From contig NZ_JACBJG010000003.1 of assembly GCF_015910535.1 (NCBI RefSeq), positions 310,001 through 374,000 of the forward strand: a stretch of 64,000 bases of DNA, written 5' to 3'. Shown here one piece after another: positions 31,629 to 40,150 of this stretch (within the stretch, counting starts at the first letter, position 1; every line of letters begins with the position of its first letter). Made by a program: the position numbers and the translations under genes. The stretch comes from Saccharomonospora sp. NB11. Lineage in GTDB: Bacteria; Actinomycetota; Actinomycetes; Mycobacteriales; Pseudonocardiaceae. The notes under the pieces are model-generated. The model was given only the letters and a program-made list of their open reading frames with translations, had not been told where the DNA came from and made no database searches.

Positions 31629-32903
31629 ATGATGGCCGACGAGCGGGTGCCTGATCCGGAGTTGCTACGCCAGGGCGGCCTCCGCCTCGCCACATTGCTG
31701 TTCGCTCCCAAGGACATTCGGGCCACCGAGCGGCAACGACGTCGCTTGCGGGAGTTCGCGGAGCGGGAGGACCCGCTGGCCGACGCCGTCGTCGCGATGA
31801 TGCGTCGGTTGCCGCGTGGTCGGGGTCGGGCGTTGTTCGACCAGGCCGTCGAGCAGGGCGTCGCCTCCCTCGACGACCCGCCGAAGGAACTCGTCGACTT
31901 CTTCGCCACGGTCGAGTCGACGCCGTACTGGGTGGACCAGCGTCGCCTCGACCGGGGTGCCCGCGCGATCGTGCGCTCGGGAGTGCTGAGCCTCTTCCCC
32001 CTCGGCGACGTGGCCCTGATGGGCGGTTATCTCGCCTCGCGCGCCGCGAAATCGCTGGTGGGAACGGGGGCGATCGAGTACGCGGCCACCCGTCGGCTGA
32101 TCGAGACGACCCGCTGGTGGCTCGACGTCACCACCCCGGGCGCGCTGCGGGTGAACGCCACCGGGTACGCGGCGGCGTTGCGGGTGCGGATCGTCCACGC
32201 CCACGTCCGCGCCGCCATGAACAAGCGGGACGACTGGGACTACGCCGCGTGGGACCGGCCGATCAACCAGGTGCAGACCGCGGGCACGCTCATGCTGTTC
32301 TCGCTGGTGTACGTGCTGGGCATGCGGCTGCTCGGCGTGCGGTACACGGCGGCCGAGCGGGCCGACATCCTCCACCTCTGGCGGTACGTGGGCTGGCTCA
32401 TGGGCGTCGACGACGAGTTGCTGCCCGCCACCGAGGACGACGCCTGGCGGCTGTGGTGGCTGCTGGCCGTCACGGAGTTCCTGCCCGACGAGGACTCGAA
32501 GCGGCTCGCGGCGGCGTTGCTGCGGTCGCACGCCGGTGTGGCGGCCGACCGTGGTCGACTCGGTGAGGTGCTGGGTGAGCTGTCGGTGCGGGTCCACGGC
32601 TCGATCAGTCGCCTCGTGCTGGGCAGCAGGAACGCGGACTTCCTCGGTCTTCCCGACGACCCGATCGCGCAGGCCGCCGTCGTCGCCGCGGCGGCGGGCA
32701 ACTTCGCCGCCGAGACCGTCCGCCAGTGGGTTCCGGGCGCGACGCGTCTCCAGGAGCGGTTGGGCGCGCTCGCCCGAGAACGCTACGCCGAACGACTCTC
32801 ACGTCTGGTCGAGCACGACCCCACCTATTCCCGGCACATGCGCACCACCGTCCCGCCGTCCTCCGCCGCCCGGACGAGGCCGACGACGGCCCGGTTAGGG
32901 TGA
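31629..32903 (+). CDS. MpaB-family oxygenase (DUF2236)
   Basis: The 424-residue protein matches the MpaB/latex-clearing (DUF2236) group: [19 protein letters not shown], the central [12 protein letters not shown] with the heme-ligand type His, and [21 protein letters not shown] ahead of a helical C-terminal part. Family members include the rubber oxygenase Lcp and fungal MpaB, which cleave C=C bonds in polyisoprenoids using heme. The actual substrate here is unknown. No signal peptide is visible, so it is probably cytoplasmic. The ATG at 31629 is preferred over a TTG at 31620. The following dcd gene begins 4 bases after its stop. Confidence 0.85.
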   Translation: MMADERVPDPELLRQGGLRLATLLFAPKDIRATERQRRRLREFAEREDPLADAVVAMMRRLPRGRGRALFDQAVEQGVASLDDPPKELVDFFATVESTPYWVDQRRLDRGARAIVRSGVLSLFPLGDVALMGGYLASRAAKSLVGTGAIEYAATRRLIETTRWWLDVTTPGALRVNATGYAAALRVRIVHAHVRAAMNKRDDWDYAAWDRPINQVQTAGTLMLFSLVYVLGMRLLGVRYTAAERADILHLWRYVGWLMGVDDELLPATEDDAWRLWWLLAVTEFLPDEDSKRLAAALLRSHAGVAADRGRLGEVLGELSVRVHGSISRLVLGSRNADFLGLPDDPIAQAAVVAAAAGNFAAETVRQWVPGATRLQERLGALARERYAERLSRLVEHDPTYSRHMRTTVPPSSAARTRPTTARLG

Positions 32904-32907
32904 AGCG

Positions 32908-33492
32908 GTGCTGTTGAGTGACCGTGACCTCCGCAAGGCGCTGGAGTCGGGACGCCTGAAGATCGACCCGTTCGACCCGGCGATGGTGCAGCCGTCGAGC
33001 GTCGACGTACGGCTCGACCGCTTCTTCCGCGTGTTCGACAACAGCAAGTACACCCACATCGACCCGAAGCTGCGGCAGGACGAGCTGACGTCGCTGGTGG
33101 AGAAGGACGGCGACGACGACCCGTTCGTGCTGCACCCGGGCGAGTTCGTGCTGGCGTCGACCTTCGAGCTGTTCACGCTCCCCGACGACCTCGCGGGTCG
33201 CCTGGAGGGCAAGTCGTCGCTGGGGCGGCTCGGGCTGCTCACGCACTCGACGGCCGGGTTCATCGACCCCGGCTTCAGCGGGCACATCACGCTGGAGCTG
33301 TCGAACGTCGCCAACCTGCCGATCACGTTGTGGCCGGGCATGAAGATCGGCCAGCTCTGCCTGTTCCAGCTCACGAGTTCCGCCGAGTATCCGTACGGGT
33401 CGGTCGAGGTCGGATCGCGGTACCAGGGCCAGCGTGGACCCACTCCGAGCAGGGCTTACAAGAACTTCGACCGGGTCGACACCCGCCGCTGA
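32908..33492 (+). CDS. dcd: dCTP deaminase (probably bifunctional, dUMP-forming)
   Basis: This 194-residue enzyme shows the Dcd motifs: [18 protein letters not shown], a catalytic region [20 protein letters not shown] with the active-site Glu, [12 protein letters not shown] and a C-terminal lid [18 protein letters not shown]. It deaminates dCTP; mycobacterial homologues of this length also hydrolyse the resulting dUTP to dUMP, supplying thymidylate synthase. It starts at a GTG 4 bases after the MpaB-like gene, so it may be co-transcribed with it by chance of order. A promoter for the next gene follows. Confidence 0.95.
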   Translation: MLLSDRDLRKALESGRLKIDPFDPAMVQPSSVDVRLDRFFRVFDNSKYTHIDPKLRQDELTSLVEKDGDDDPFVLHPGEFVLASTFELFTLPDDLAGRLEGKSSLGRLGLLTHSTAGFIDPGFSGHITLELSNVANLPITLWPGMKIGQLCLFQLTSSAEYPYGSVEVGSRYQGQRGPTPSRAYKNFDRVDTRR

Positions 33493-33520
33493 CCTCCCCG
33501 ATCCACGGGGCGTCACAAGG

Positions 33521-33549
33521 TTGCCGCCAATCACATCACGGTTCAATAA
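33521..33549 (+). promoter_or_regulatory. Candidate promoter of the CAP-domain gene
   Basis: TTGCCG (33521-33526) and CAATAA (33544-33549) are separated by 17 bases. Transcription would begin near 33556, shortly before the GTG candidates at 33561 and 33579. Confidence 0.45.
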
Positions 33550-33578
33550 AGCACTCGTCGGTGGTAACTTCTCGCGCC

Positions 33579-34331
33579 GTGCCTGCCCCGAGTTCCCGAA
33601 TCCGGTCACTGCTGGTGTTCGCCAGCGTGCTCGTCGGGGTGGCTGTCGCCGCCGGCGGTCACCTGCTCTGGTTGCAACCCGGCCCGGACGACACCCGAGT
33701 GCTGACGGCCTCCGAGCCTCGGCCCGGTGGCGCGCAGGCCGGTGGCGTGCCGGTGCCGAGCACCACGACCGCGACGTCGTCCGAGGAGCCGAGCCCCACT
33801 CCGACGACCGAGCCGACGACCTCCACCCCCGACACCGATGAGGCGCAGGACGAGCCCACCACCTCGTCGCAGACCAGCTCCCCGCCCCCCGACACCGAGT
33901 CGAGCACCCCGACGACCGACTCCACCACCAGCACCACCCCCGACGGTGCCGAGAACCCGACGGGCTCCGCGCAGGAGCAGGTCGTCGAGCTCGTCAACGC
34001 CGAACGCGCGAAGGCCGGGTGCGCGGCGGTGCGCGTGGACGACCGACTCGTCGCCTCGGCTCAGGGACACAGCGACGACATGGCCGCGGGCGGCTACCTC
34101 TCCCACACCTCCCGTGACGGGAGGTCATTCGACGACCGCATCGAGGACGCCGGCTACCCGAGCCCGGCCGCCGAGAACATCGCCATGGGCATGTCGTCGG
34201 CGGAGGCCGTCATGGACGCGTGGATGTCCTCCGACGGCCACCGCCGCAACATCCTGAACTGCGACATCACCGCCATCGGGGTGGGACTCAACCCCGACGG
34301 CTGGTACTGGACGCAGAACTTCGGTTACTGA
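33579..34331 (+). CDS. Secreted CAP-domain (SCP/PR-1) protein
   Basis: The product of about 250 residues has a signal peptide or anchor (SLLVFASVLVGVAVAAGGHLLWL), then about 90 residues very rich in Ser, Thr, Pro, Glu and Asp, then a CAP domain (about 125-250). The domain has VVELVNAERAKAGC at its start, ASAQGHSDDMAAGGYLSHTSRDGRSF, EDAGYPSPAAENIAMG, VMDAWMSSDGHRRNILNCDITAIGVG and NPDGWYWTQNFGY at its end, retaining the His and Glu of the family cavity. Two Cys residues (GCAAV and NCDI) probably form a disulfide. Bacterial CAP proteins such as YkwD are secreted; function is unknown. The GTG at 33579 is chosen; 33561 is possible. Confidence 0.85.
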   Translation: MPAPSSRIRSLLVFASVLVGVAVAAGGHLLWLQPGPDDTRVLTASEPRPGGAQAGGVPVPSTTTATSSEEPSPTPTTEPTTSTPDTDEAQDEPTTSSQTSSPPPDTESSTPTTDSTTSTTPDGAENPTGSAQEQVVELVNAERAKAGCAAVRVDDRLVASAQGHSDDMAAGGYLSHTSRDGRSFDDRIEDAGYPSPAAENIAMGMSSAEAVMDAWMSSDGHRRNILNCDITAIGVGLNPDGWYWTQNFGY

Positions 34332-35956
34332 GCGACCCGGGCCCGGGCGACGATCCGCTCGACGTCCGTTCCCCGGGGCAGGGTGCCGAACGCGACACCC
34401 CAGTCGCCGCCGAGGCGGGAGGCGCAGAACGCGTCGGCCACCGCCTTGTCGCCGTGCCTGACCAGCAACGAGCCCTGGAGCACGAGCGCGAGCCGTTCCA
34501 CGACCCGCCTGGCCCGGTACTCCGCGTCGGACGGGTCGCCGAGTTCGCGCCGCACCGAGGCGATCGCCTCGTCGAGTCGGGAGTCGGCCCCCGCGGCGAG
34601 CCCGACCTCGGCGAAGAACGCCTCGACGGCCTCGGGCTGCTTCGTCATCGCACGCAGCGTGTCGAGCGCGGCGACGTTGCCCGAGCCCTCCCAGATGGAC
34701 GACAGCGGCGACTCCCGGAAGAGGCGCGGCATGCCCGACTCCTCCACGTAGCCGTTGCCGCCGAGGCACTCCAACGCCTCCGCGGCGTGGGCGGGGGCAC
34801 GCTTGCAGACCCAGTACTTCGTGACCGACAGGGCGAGTCTGCGGAACGCCGCCTCCTGCGCGTCGCCTCGGACGGCGCGGTCGGTGGCTCCCGCGAGCCG
34901 CAACGCCACGGTGGTCGCCGCCTCCGCCTCGACGGCGAGGTCGGCGAGCACGTTCGTCATGAGCGGCTGCCGGTCGAGCGCGGCGCCGAACGCGTGGCGG
35001 TGCTGCGCGTGGTGCACGGCGCGCACCGTGCCGTAGCGCATGCCTGCGGCGCTGCCCGTCACGCAGTCGAGTCGGGTGTTGTTGACCATCTCGATGATCG
35101 TCCGGACTCCCCGGCCCTCCTCACCGACGAGCCAGCCCACCGCACCGTCGTACTCGACCTCGCCGGAGGCGTTCGACCGGTTGCCGAGCTTGTCCTTGAG
35201 TCGCTGGAAGTGCAGCGCGTTGCGGGTGCCGTCGGGCAGCACGCGGGGCAGCAGGAAGCACGACAGTCCGCCCGGGGCCTGCGCGAGCGTGAGGAACATG
35301 TCGGACATGGGCGCGGAGGTGAACCACTTGTGCCCGGTGATGCGGTAGGTGCCGTCGCCGTTCGGCACGGCCCGGGTGGTGTTGGCGCGGACGTCCGAGC
35401 CGCCCTGCTTCTCGGTCATCGACATGCCCGCGATCAGACCGCGCTTGGTGGTGGGCACGCGCAGGCCGAAGTCGTAGTGCGGAGCGGCGAGCAGCGGTTC
35501 GTACGTGGCGGCGAGCTCGGCGTTGTGCCGCAAGGCCGGAACGGCCGAGTAGGTCATCGAGATCGGGCACGTGTGCCCCGGCTCGACCTGGCTCCAGACG
35601 TAGAACTTGGCCGTGCGGGCCACGTGCGAGCCAGGACGGTCCTGCGTCCACGGAGCCGCGTGCAGTCCGTGTTCCACCGCGACGGTCATCAACTCGTGCC
35701 AGTACGGGTGGTACTCGACCTCGTCGATGCGTCTGCCGACGCGGTCGTGCGTGCGCAGCACCGGCGGGTACTCGTTGACCAGCCTGCCCCACTCCTGAGC
35801 CTGCTCGCCGCCTGCGAGGACGCCGAGTTCACGGACCTCCGGTTCGGCCCAGTCCGCGCCTTCGCGACGGAGACCGTCGAGCAACGCGGGGTCGTCGGCC
35901 ACGTCGTGGTCGACGAGCAGCGGAACCTGGTTGGTGACCTCGTGGGTGGGTGGCAT
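34325..35956 (-). CDS. AidB-like acyl-CoA dehydrogenase
   Basis: The 543-residue protein carries AidB features: SMTYSAVPALRHN, the flavin-binding MTEKQGGSDVRANTTRA, GHKWFTSAPMSDMFLTLAQAPGG, RLDCVTGSAAGMRYGTVRAVHHAQHR and ECLGGNGYVEESGMPRLFRESPLSSIWEGSGNV. AidB in E. coli is induced by alkylation damage, binds DNA through a C-terminal domain and has weak isovaleryl-CoA dehydrogenase activity. Many actinobacterial relatives are simple acyl-CoA dehydrogenases, so a DNA-repair role is not certain. The last 7 bases overlap the end of the convergent CAP gene. The ATG at 35956 has a GAGGAG ribosome site. Confidence 0.85.
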   Translation of the reverse strand: MPPTHEVTNQVPLLVDHDVADDPALLDGLRREGADWAEPEVRELGVLAGGEQAQEWGRLVNEYPPVLRTHDRVGRRIDEVEYHPYWHELMTVAVEHGLHAAPWTQDRPGSHVARTAKFYVWSQVEPGHTCPISMTYSAVPALRHNAELAATYEPLLAAPHYDFGLRVPTTKRGLIAGMSMTEKQGGSDVRANTTRAVPNGDGTYRITGHKWFTSAPMSDMFLTLAQAPGGLSCFLLPRVLPDGTRNALHFQRLKDKLGNRSNASGEVEYDGAVGWLVGEEGRGVRTIIEMVNNTRLDCVTGSAAGMRYGTVRAVHHAQHRHAFGAALDRQPLMTNVLADLAVEAEAATTVALRLAGATDRAVRGDAQEAAFRRLALSVTKYWVCKRAPAHAAEALECLGGNGYVEESGMPRLFRESPLSSIWEGSGNVAALDTLRAMTKQPEAVEAFFAEVGLAAGADSRLDEAIASVRRELGDPSDAEYRARRVVERLALVLQGSLLVRHGDKAVADAFCASRLGGDWGVAFGTLPRGTDVERIVARARVAQ

Positions 35957-36103
35957 CGCGGGCTCCTCTCGCGCGAAGGGGCTGACCGTGCTCGACCGGT
36001 CCGGTGTCGCCGGTGGTCGCCGAGCACGGAGTGAAGCACCGTTGCCGGCGCTCGAACAAGGGGCGTCGGGCGGGCGTGCTCGTACGGGCGGTACGACGAG
36101 GAG

Positions 36104-36640
36104 TCAGAGGTTGCGCAGTCCGGCCAGCACGCGGTCGAGCAGGGCTCGGTCGGGCCTGCCGCCCTTGGTGGGCGCGGCCTGGTGCACCCGCAGGTAACCG
36201 GTCTCGGCGAGGTCGCTGATCAGGACCCTGGCGACGCCGAGCGGTACCGAGAGGTTCGCGGCGATCTCCGCGACCGACACCGGAACGGCGCAGAGTTGGC
36301 CGAGCTTGCGGTACTCGGAGCCGGGTTTGTGGAGGTGCCATCGAGCGTGGGGTTCGGCGGAGACGAGCGTTTCCACGGCGAGGTCGGAGCGAGCGCGGGT
36401 GCGTCCCTTGGTGAGGACGTAGGGTCTCGCGCGCAGTCTGCCCGTCGTGGAACTCTCCTCCTCGTCGGCGAACGCGTCGTGCTGGGACATCACGACGCGC
36501 GCCGGGCGGGGAGTGCGCTTGCGTGGGGCGGGTGAGGGTCGCCAGCCCTCGTGCGGAGCCTGGTCCGAGAAGAGGTCGGTGCTGAAAGCCTCCTCGTCAT
36601 GACCCGCCCCTGTCGGTTCGGCATCGTCCGGCCTACCCAC
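36104..36640 (-). CDS. DUF742 protein, outside any conservon
   Basis: This 178-residue protein ends in a DUF742 domain (about 70-178): RARPYVLTKGRTRARSDLAVETLVSAEP, then a winged-helix-like part VSVAEIAANLSVPLGVARVLISDLAETGYLRVH. The N-terminal 60 residues are polar and variable. In Streptomyces and relatives DUF742 proteins (CvnC) sit in conservons with a sensor kinase, a roadblock protein and a small GTPase; none of these is next to it here. The GTG at 36640 follows GGAG by 5 bases; an ATG at 36658 is the alternative. Function in this isolated setting is unknown. Confidence 0.82.
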   Translation of the reverse strand: MGRPDDAEPTGAGHDEEAFSTDLFSDQAPHEGWRPSPAPRKRTPRPARVVMSQHDAFADEEESSTTGRLRARPYVLTKGRTRARSDLAVETLVSAEPHARWHLHKPGSEYRKLGQLCAVPVSVAEIAANLSVPLGVARVLISDLAETGYLRVHQAAPTKGGRPDRALLDRVLAGLRNL

Positions 36641-36727
36641 GCAATCTCCGCCTTGCATGTTGCTGCCTTGTCCTCGCTTTGTTACTGGCTCGCGAGGTTG
36701 TCATGCTAGCGCGGTTTGGGGGCCAGA

Positions 36728-36789
36728 CGGCGGGGTCGCGTTTAAGAATAATCCGTGAGTATTTGGGATTTTTTTAAGCGACCCCGCCG
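36728..36789. repeat. GC-clamped hairpin with AT-rich upper part
   Basis: CGGCGGGGTCGC (36728-36739) pairs perfectly with GCGACCCCGCCG (36778-36789). The 38 enclosed bases are unusually AT-rich for this genome (TTTAAGAATAATCC on one side, GGATTTTTTTAA on the other) and can continue the stem with few mismatches. It lies 8 bases past the stop codon of the Fe-S protein gene and probably acts as its terminator. Confidence 0.75.
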
Positions 36790-36797
36790 ATTGGTGA

Positions 36798-39110
36798 CTA
36801 CTTGTCCTCGTCAGGCTGCGTCGTTCCGGTACCGACCTCGTCGGTGGGGACGTCCGCGCGGCCGTCGGCCTCGGCCTCACCGCCGATCTCGGCGCCACCG
36901 CCGGCCGCACCCGAGCCGGAGACACCCGCGCCCACCGGCTGACCACGCTTCACCGCGGACAGCAGGAGCTGCGCGACGTCGACCACCTCGACGGTCTCGG
37001 CGGCCTTGCCCTCGTTCTGGCGGGCGGTCACGCCGTCGGTGAGCATCACGCGGCAGAACGGGCACCCCGTCGCGATCTTCGAGGGCGCCGTGCCCAGCGC
37101 CTCGTCGACTCGCTCCACGTTGATCCGCTTGCCGATCCGCTCCTCCATCCACATGCGCGCACCACCGGCGCCGCAGCACATGGACCGGTCGGCGTGGCGG
37201 GGCATCTCGCGCAGGGACGCGCCGGACGCACCCACGAGCTCACGCGGCGCCTCGTACACCTTGTTGTGGCGGCCCAGGTAGCACGGGTCGTGGTAGGTGA
37301 CGTCCTGCGCGATCGGCGCCATCGGAGTGAGTCGCTTCTCGCGCACGAGGCGGTTGAGCAGCTGGGTGTGGTGCACGACCTCGTAGGTGCCGCCCAGCTC
37401 CGGGTACTCGTTGGCGAGCGTGTTGAAGCAGTGCGCACACGTCACGACGATCTTGCGCTTGCTCTGCTCCACGCCCTCGAACACCGAGTTCAGCACCTCG
37501 ACGTTCTGCTGGGCGAGCATCTGGAACACGAACTCGTTGCCCGCGCGGCGAGCCGGGTCGCCGGTGCAGGTCTCCTCCGGGCCGAGCACCGTGTACTTCA
37601 CGCCCGCGATGTGCAGCAGCTCGGCCACCGCGCGGGTCGTCTTCTTGGCACGGTCCTCGAAGGCGCCGGCGCAGCCGACCCAGAACAGGTACTCGGCGTC
37701 GCCCAGCTCACCGTCGAAGACCGGCACCTCGAAGTCGAGGTCCTCGGTCCAGGCGAGGCGGTCGCGGGCGTTCTGACCCCACGGGTTGCCCTTGTTCTCC
37801 AGGTTCTTGAACATCCCGTTCAGCTCGCTCGGGAAGTTCGACTCGATCATCACCTGGTAACGCCGCATGTCGACGATGTGGTCGACGTGCTCGATGTCCA
37901 CGGGGCACTGCTCGACGCACGCGCCGCAGGTGGTGCACGACCACAGCACCTCGGGGTCGATCACGCCGCCGTCGTCGCCGGTGCCGACGAGCGGGCGCTC
38001 GGCCTCGGCCAGCGCCAGCACGTCGATGCCCGCGTACGGGTTGTCGCCGGTGAGGCCGACCTCCTCGCCCGTGACGTCCTTCTTGCCGCCCGCCAGCAGG
38101 TACGGGGCCTTGGCGTAGGCGTGGTCGCGGAGCTGCGTGATGACCAGCTTCGGCGACAGCGGCTTGCCGGTGTTCCAGGCCGGGCACTGCGACTGGCAGC
38201 GACCGCACTCGGTGCAGGTGGAGAAGTCGAGCCAGCCCTTCCACGAGAAGTCCTCGACCCGGCCCGCGCCGAACACGTCCTTCTCGGGGTCGGCCTCTTC
38301 GAAGTCGAGCGGCTTGCCGTCGCTCATCATCGGCTTCAGGGCGCCGAGCGCGACACCGCCGTCGGCCTCACGCTTGAAGTAGATGTTGAAGAAGGCGCTG
38401 AACCGGTGCCAGGCCACGCCCATCGTCAGGGTGCGGCCGACGACGATCAGCCAGATCATCGCCGAGAGCAGCTTGACCAGCGCCATGACCGACACGGCGG
38501 CGGTGCTGGTGGGCAGCAGGGTGGCGAGCGGCTTGGTGACGAAGCTCGACCACAGGGCCGGGTCCTCGATGCCGCTGGCGATCTTGAACGTCTTGACGCC
38601 GAGGATGCCGAGACCCTCGATGATCACCACGGCCTCGACGAAGTAGGCCCAGCCGAAGTTCGACCCGGCGAAGCGCGACTGCCGGTCGGCGCGGCGCGGG
38701 TGGTTGGCCTGGCGGATGATCGCCAGGGCGACACCACCGACCACGGTGCCGAGGCCGAGCAGTTCGAGCAGGAGCTGCCACAGGCTCCAGTGGCCGATGA
38801 TCGGCCAGGTGAACTCCGGAACGAAGACCTCACCGTAGGCCTCGAAGACGGAGAGCGAGCCCAGCAAGAAGCCCCACATGACGAGCCAGTGCCACGGGCC
38901 GACCTGGCGGAACTTGTTCATGCGGGTGTGGGCCGCGAACTCCTTGATCAGGGTGCGCAGGCGGGGCCCGAAGGGACCGTTGCGGGTCGAGTCGGGCTGG
39001 CCGAGTCGGATGATGCGAATCTGGCGGAGCACGCCGGAGACGAACACGGACCAGGCGACGATGCTGACGAGGACGCCGATCGCGCCCATCGTGATCTGCA
39101 GTGCACCCAT
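36798..39110 (-). CDS. Membrane-bound iron-sulfur reductase (HdrD/GlpC-like)
   Basis: The 770-residue protein has an N-terminal membrane part with five or six helices resembling a respiratory nitrate-reductase gamma type subunit (to about residue 235). Two 4Fe-4S clusters follow, CTECGRCQSQCP near 298 and CTTCGACVEQCP near 392. Two CCG-type domains come next (VGCAGAFEDR, VVTCAHCFNTLANEY, CCGAGGARMW to about 650). The C-terminal tail of about 60 residues is Gly/Ala/Glu-rich. Mycobacterial homologue Rv0338c is essential; a role in electron transfer linked to fatty-acid oxidation has been proposed for the family. It probably passes electrons from soluble flavoproteins to quinone. Confidence 0.88.
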   Translation of the reverse strand: MGALQITMGAIGVLVSIVAWSVFVSGVLRQIRIIRLGQPDSTRNGPFGPRLRTLIKEFAAHTRMNKFRQVGPWHWLVMWGFLLGSLSVFEAYGEVFVPEFTWPIIGHWSLWQLLLELLGLGTVVGGVALAIIRQANHPRRADRQSRFAGSNFGWAYFVEAVVIIEGLGILGVKTFKIASGIEDPALWSSFVTKPLATLLPTSTAAVSVMALVKLLSAMIWLIVVGRTLTMGVAWHRFSAFFNIYFKREADGGVALGALKPMMSDGKPLDFEEADPEKDVFGAGRVEDFSWKGWLDFSTCTECGRCQSQCPAWNTGKPLSPKLVITQLRDHAYAKAPYLLAGGKKDVTGEEVGLTGDNPYAGIDVLALAEAERPLVGTGDDGGVIDPEVLWSCTTCGACVEQCPVDIEHVDHIVDMRRYQVMIESNFPSELNGMFKNLENKGNPWGQNARDRLAWTEDLDFEVPVFDGELGDAEYLFWVGCAGAFEDRAKKTTRAVAELLHIAGVKYTVLGPEETCTGDPARRAGNEFVFQMLAQQNVEVLNSVFEGVEQSKRKIVVTCAHCFNTLANEYPELGGTYEVVHHTQLLNRLVREKRLTPMAPIAQDVTYHDPCYLGRHNKVYEAPRELVGASGASLREMPRHADRSMCCGAGGARMWMEERIGKRINVERVDEALGTAPSKIATGCPFCRVMLTDGVTARQNEGKAAETVEVVDVAQLLLSAVKRGQPVGAGVSGSGAAGGGAEIGGEAEADGRADVPTDEVGTGTTQPDEDK

Positions 39111-39263
39111 GCTCGGGGCCTTTCGGTTCGGGAGCTTCGCGGTGGGTCGGGGAAAGGCTAATGGTTCGTACTGATGAGTAACCTACTGCCTCTCCCGGCG
39201 TCCCACTGATGTGGCGCACGACTCGCCGGATATTGGGACGTTCGTTCAGGTATTTTAACAGTC

Positions 39264-39593
39264 ATGAACCCCTATGTCCTGTTGGCGGCGGCCATCGTGG
39301 CCGAGGTGACCGGCACCGTGTCGCTCAAGTACGCGGACGGTTTCACCAGGCTGGTGCCCTCGGTGATCGTCGCCGTCGCCTACGGGACGGCGTTCTACCT
39401 GCTTTCCCTCGTGCTCAAGGCAGGCATGCCCGTCGGTGTCGTCTACGCGATCTGGTCGGCGTTCGGGGTCGCGCTCGTCGCCGTCATCGGCGCACTGTTC
39501 CTGGGTGAACGCATGAACGTCACGATGATCGCCGGACTGGTGCTCGTGATCGGCGGCGTCGTCCTCCTGGAACTCGGAGGTCAACAGCAGTGA
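39264..39593 (+). CDS. Small multidrug resistance (SMR) efflux protein
   Basis: This 109-residue protein has the four-helix SMR layout with the essential Glu in helix 1 (AAAIVAEVTGTVSLKYADGF, Glu 14), VPSVIVAVAYGTAFYLLSLVLK, PVGVVYAIWSAFGVALVAVIGALFLGE and MIAGLVLVIGGVVLLELG. SMR dimers exchange protons for cationic drugs or guanidinium. The -10-like TATTTT at 39251-39256 leaves almost no leader, and there is no ribosome site, so the transcript may be leaderless. The downstream TetR gene overlaps its stop. Confidence 0.92.
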   Translation: MNPYVLLAAAIVAEVTGTVSLKYADGFTRLVPSVIVAVAYGTAFYLLSLVLKAGMPVGVVYAIWSAFGVALVAVIGALFLGERMNVTMIAGLVLVIGGVVLLELGGQQQ

Positions 39594-40150
39594 GACAACA
39601 GGTCGACGGGCGAAGGGCCCGGGGCGAGAAGCGTCGCAACGAGATCATCGAGGCGACGCTGCGCGTGATCGAGCGGGACGGCGTCGCCGGGGTCACCCAT
39701 CGCACGGTGGCCAAGGAGGCGGGCATCCCCACCACGTCCACCACCTATCACTTCGCGAGCCTCGACGACCTGCTCATCGCGACCCTGATCAGTTGCGCGA
39801 GGGACATGGCCACCGAGGTCTACTGGATGATCGACCGCGCCCGCTCCCGAGGAAGCAGAGGTGCCGACGAGGTGGCGAACCTGCTGGCCGAGGCGCTCGG
39901 GCCGCGTCGAGGGCGCACGATGGCCGAGTACGAGCTGTATCTGCTGGCCGCGCGCCGACCCGAACTGCGCCCTGCGGCGCGTCGCTGGCTCGACGTGCTG
40001 ACGTCGATGGTCCAGCACGACGACGAGGTGCCGTTCCGGGTGTTCCTCGCGGGCATCGACGGGCTGTTGATCCAGGGGTTGATCGACGACGAGCCGCCGA
40101 CGGCCGAGGAACTTCGTCCCGTGGTGGACTACCTGCTCAAACCGCACTGA
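39590..40150 (+). CDS. TetR-family regulator of the SMR pump
   Basis: The 186-residue protein begins at a GTG overlapping the SMR stop as GTGA, so the two are translated together. The helix-turn-helix region reads EIIEATLRVIERDGVAGVTHRTVAKEAGIPTTSTTYHFASLDDLL (about 18-62), followed by a helical effector domain. It likely represses the SMR-TetR promoter and is released by a pump substrate. The last 14 bases overlap the end of the convergent IclR gene. Confidence 0.9.
   Translation: MRQQVDGRRARGEKRRNEIIEATLRVIERDGVAGVTHRTVAKEAGIPTTSTTYHFASLDDLLIATLISCARDMATEVYWMIDRARSRGSRGADEVANLLAEALGPRRGRTMAEYELYLLAARRPELRPAARRWLDVLTSMVQHDDEVPFRVFLAGIDGLLIQGLIDDEPPTAEELRPVVDYLLKPH

Noticed and set aside
37194-39161. 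Open frame of 655 codons on the plus strand
   Set aside because: Antisense to the Fe-S reductase with its two Cys clusters.
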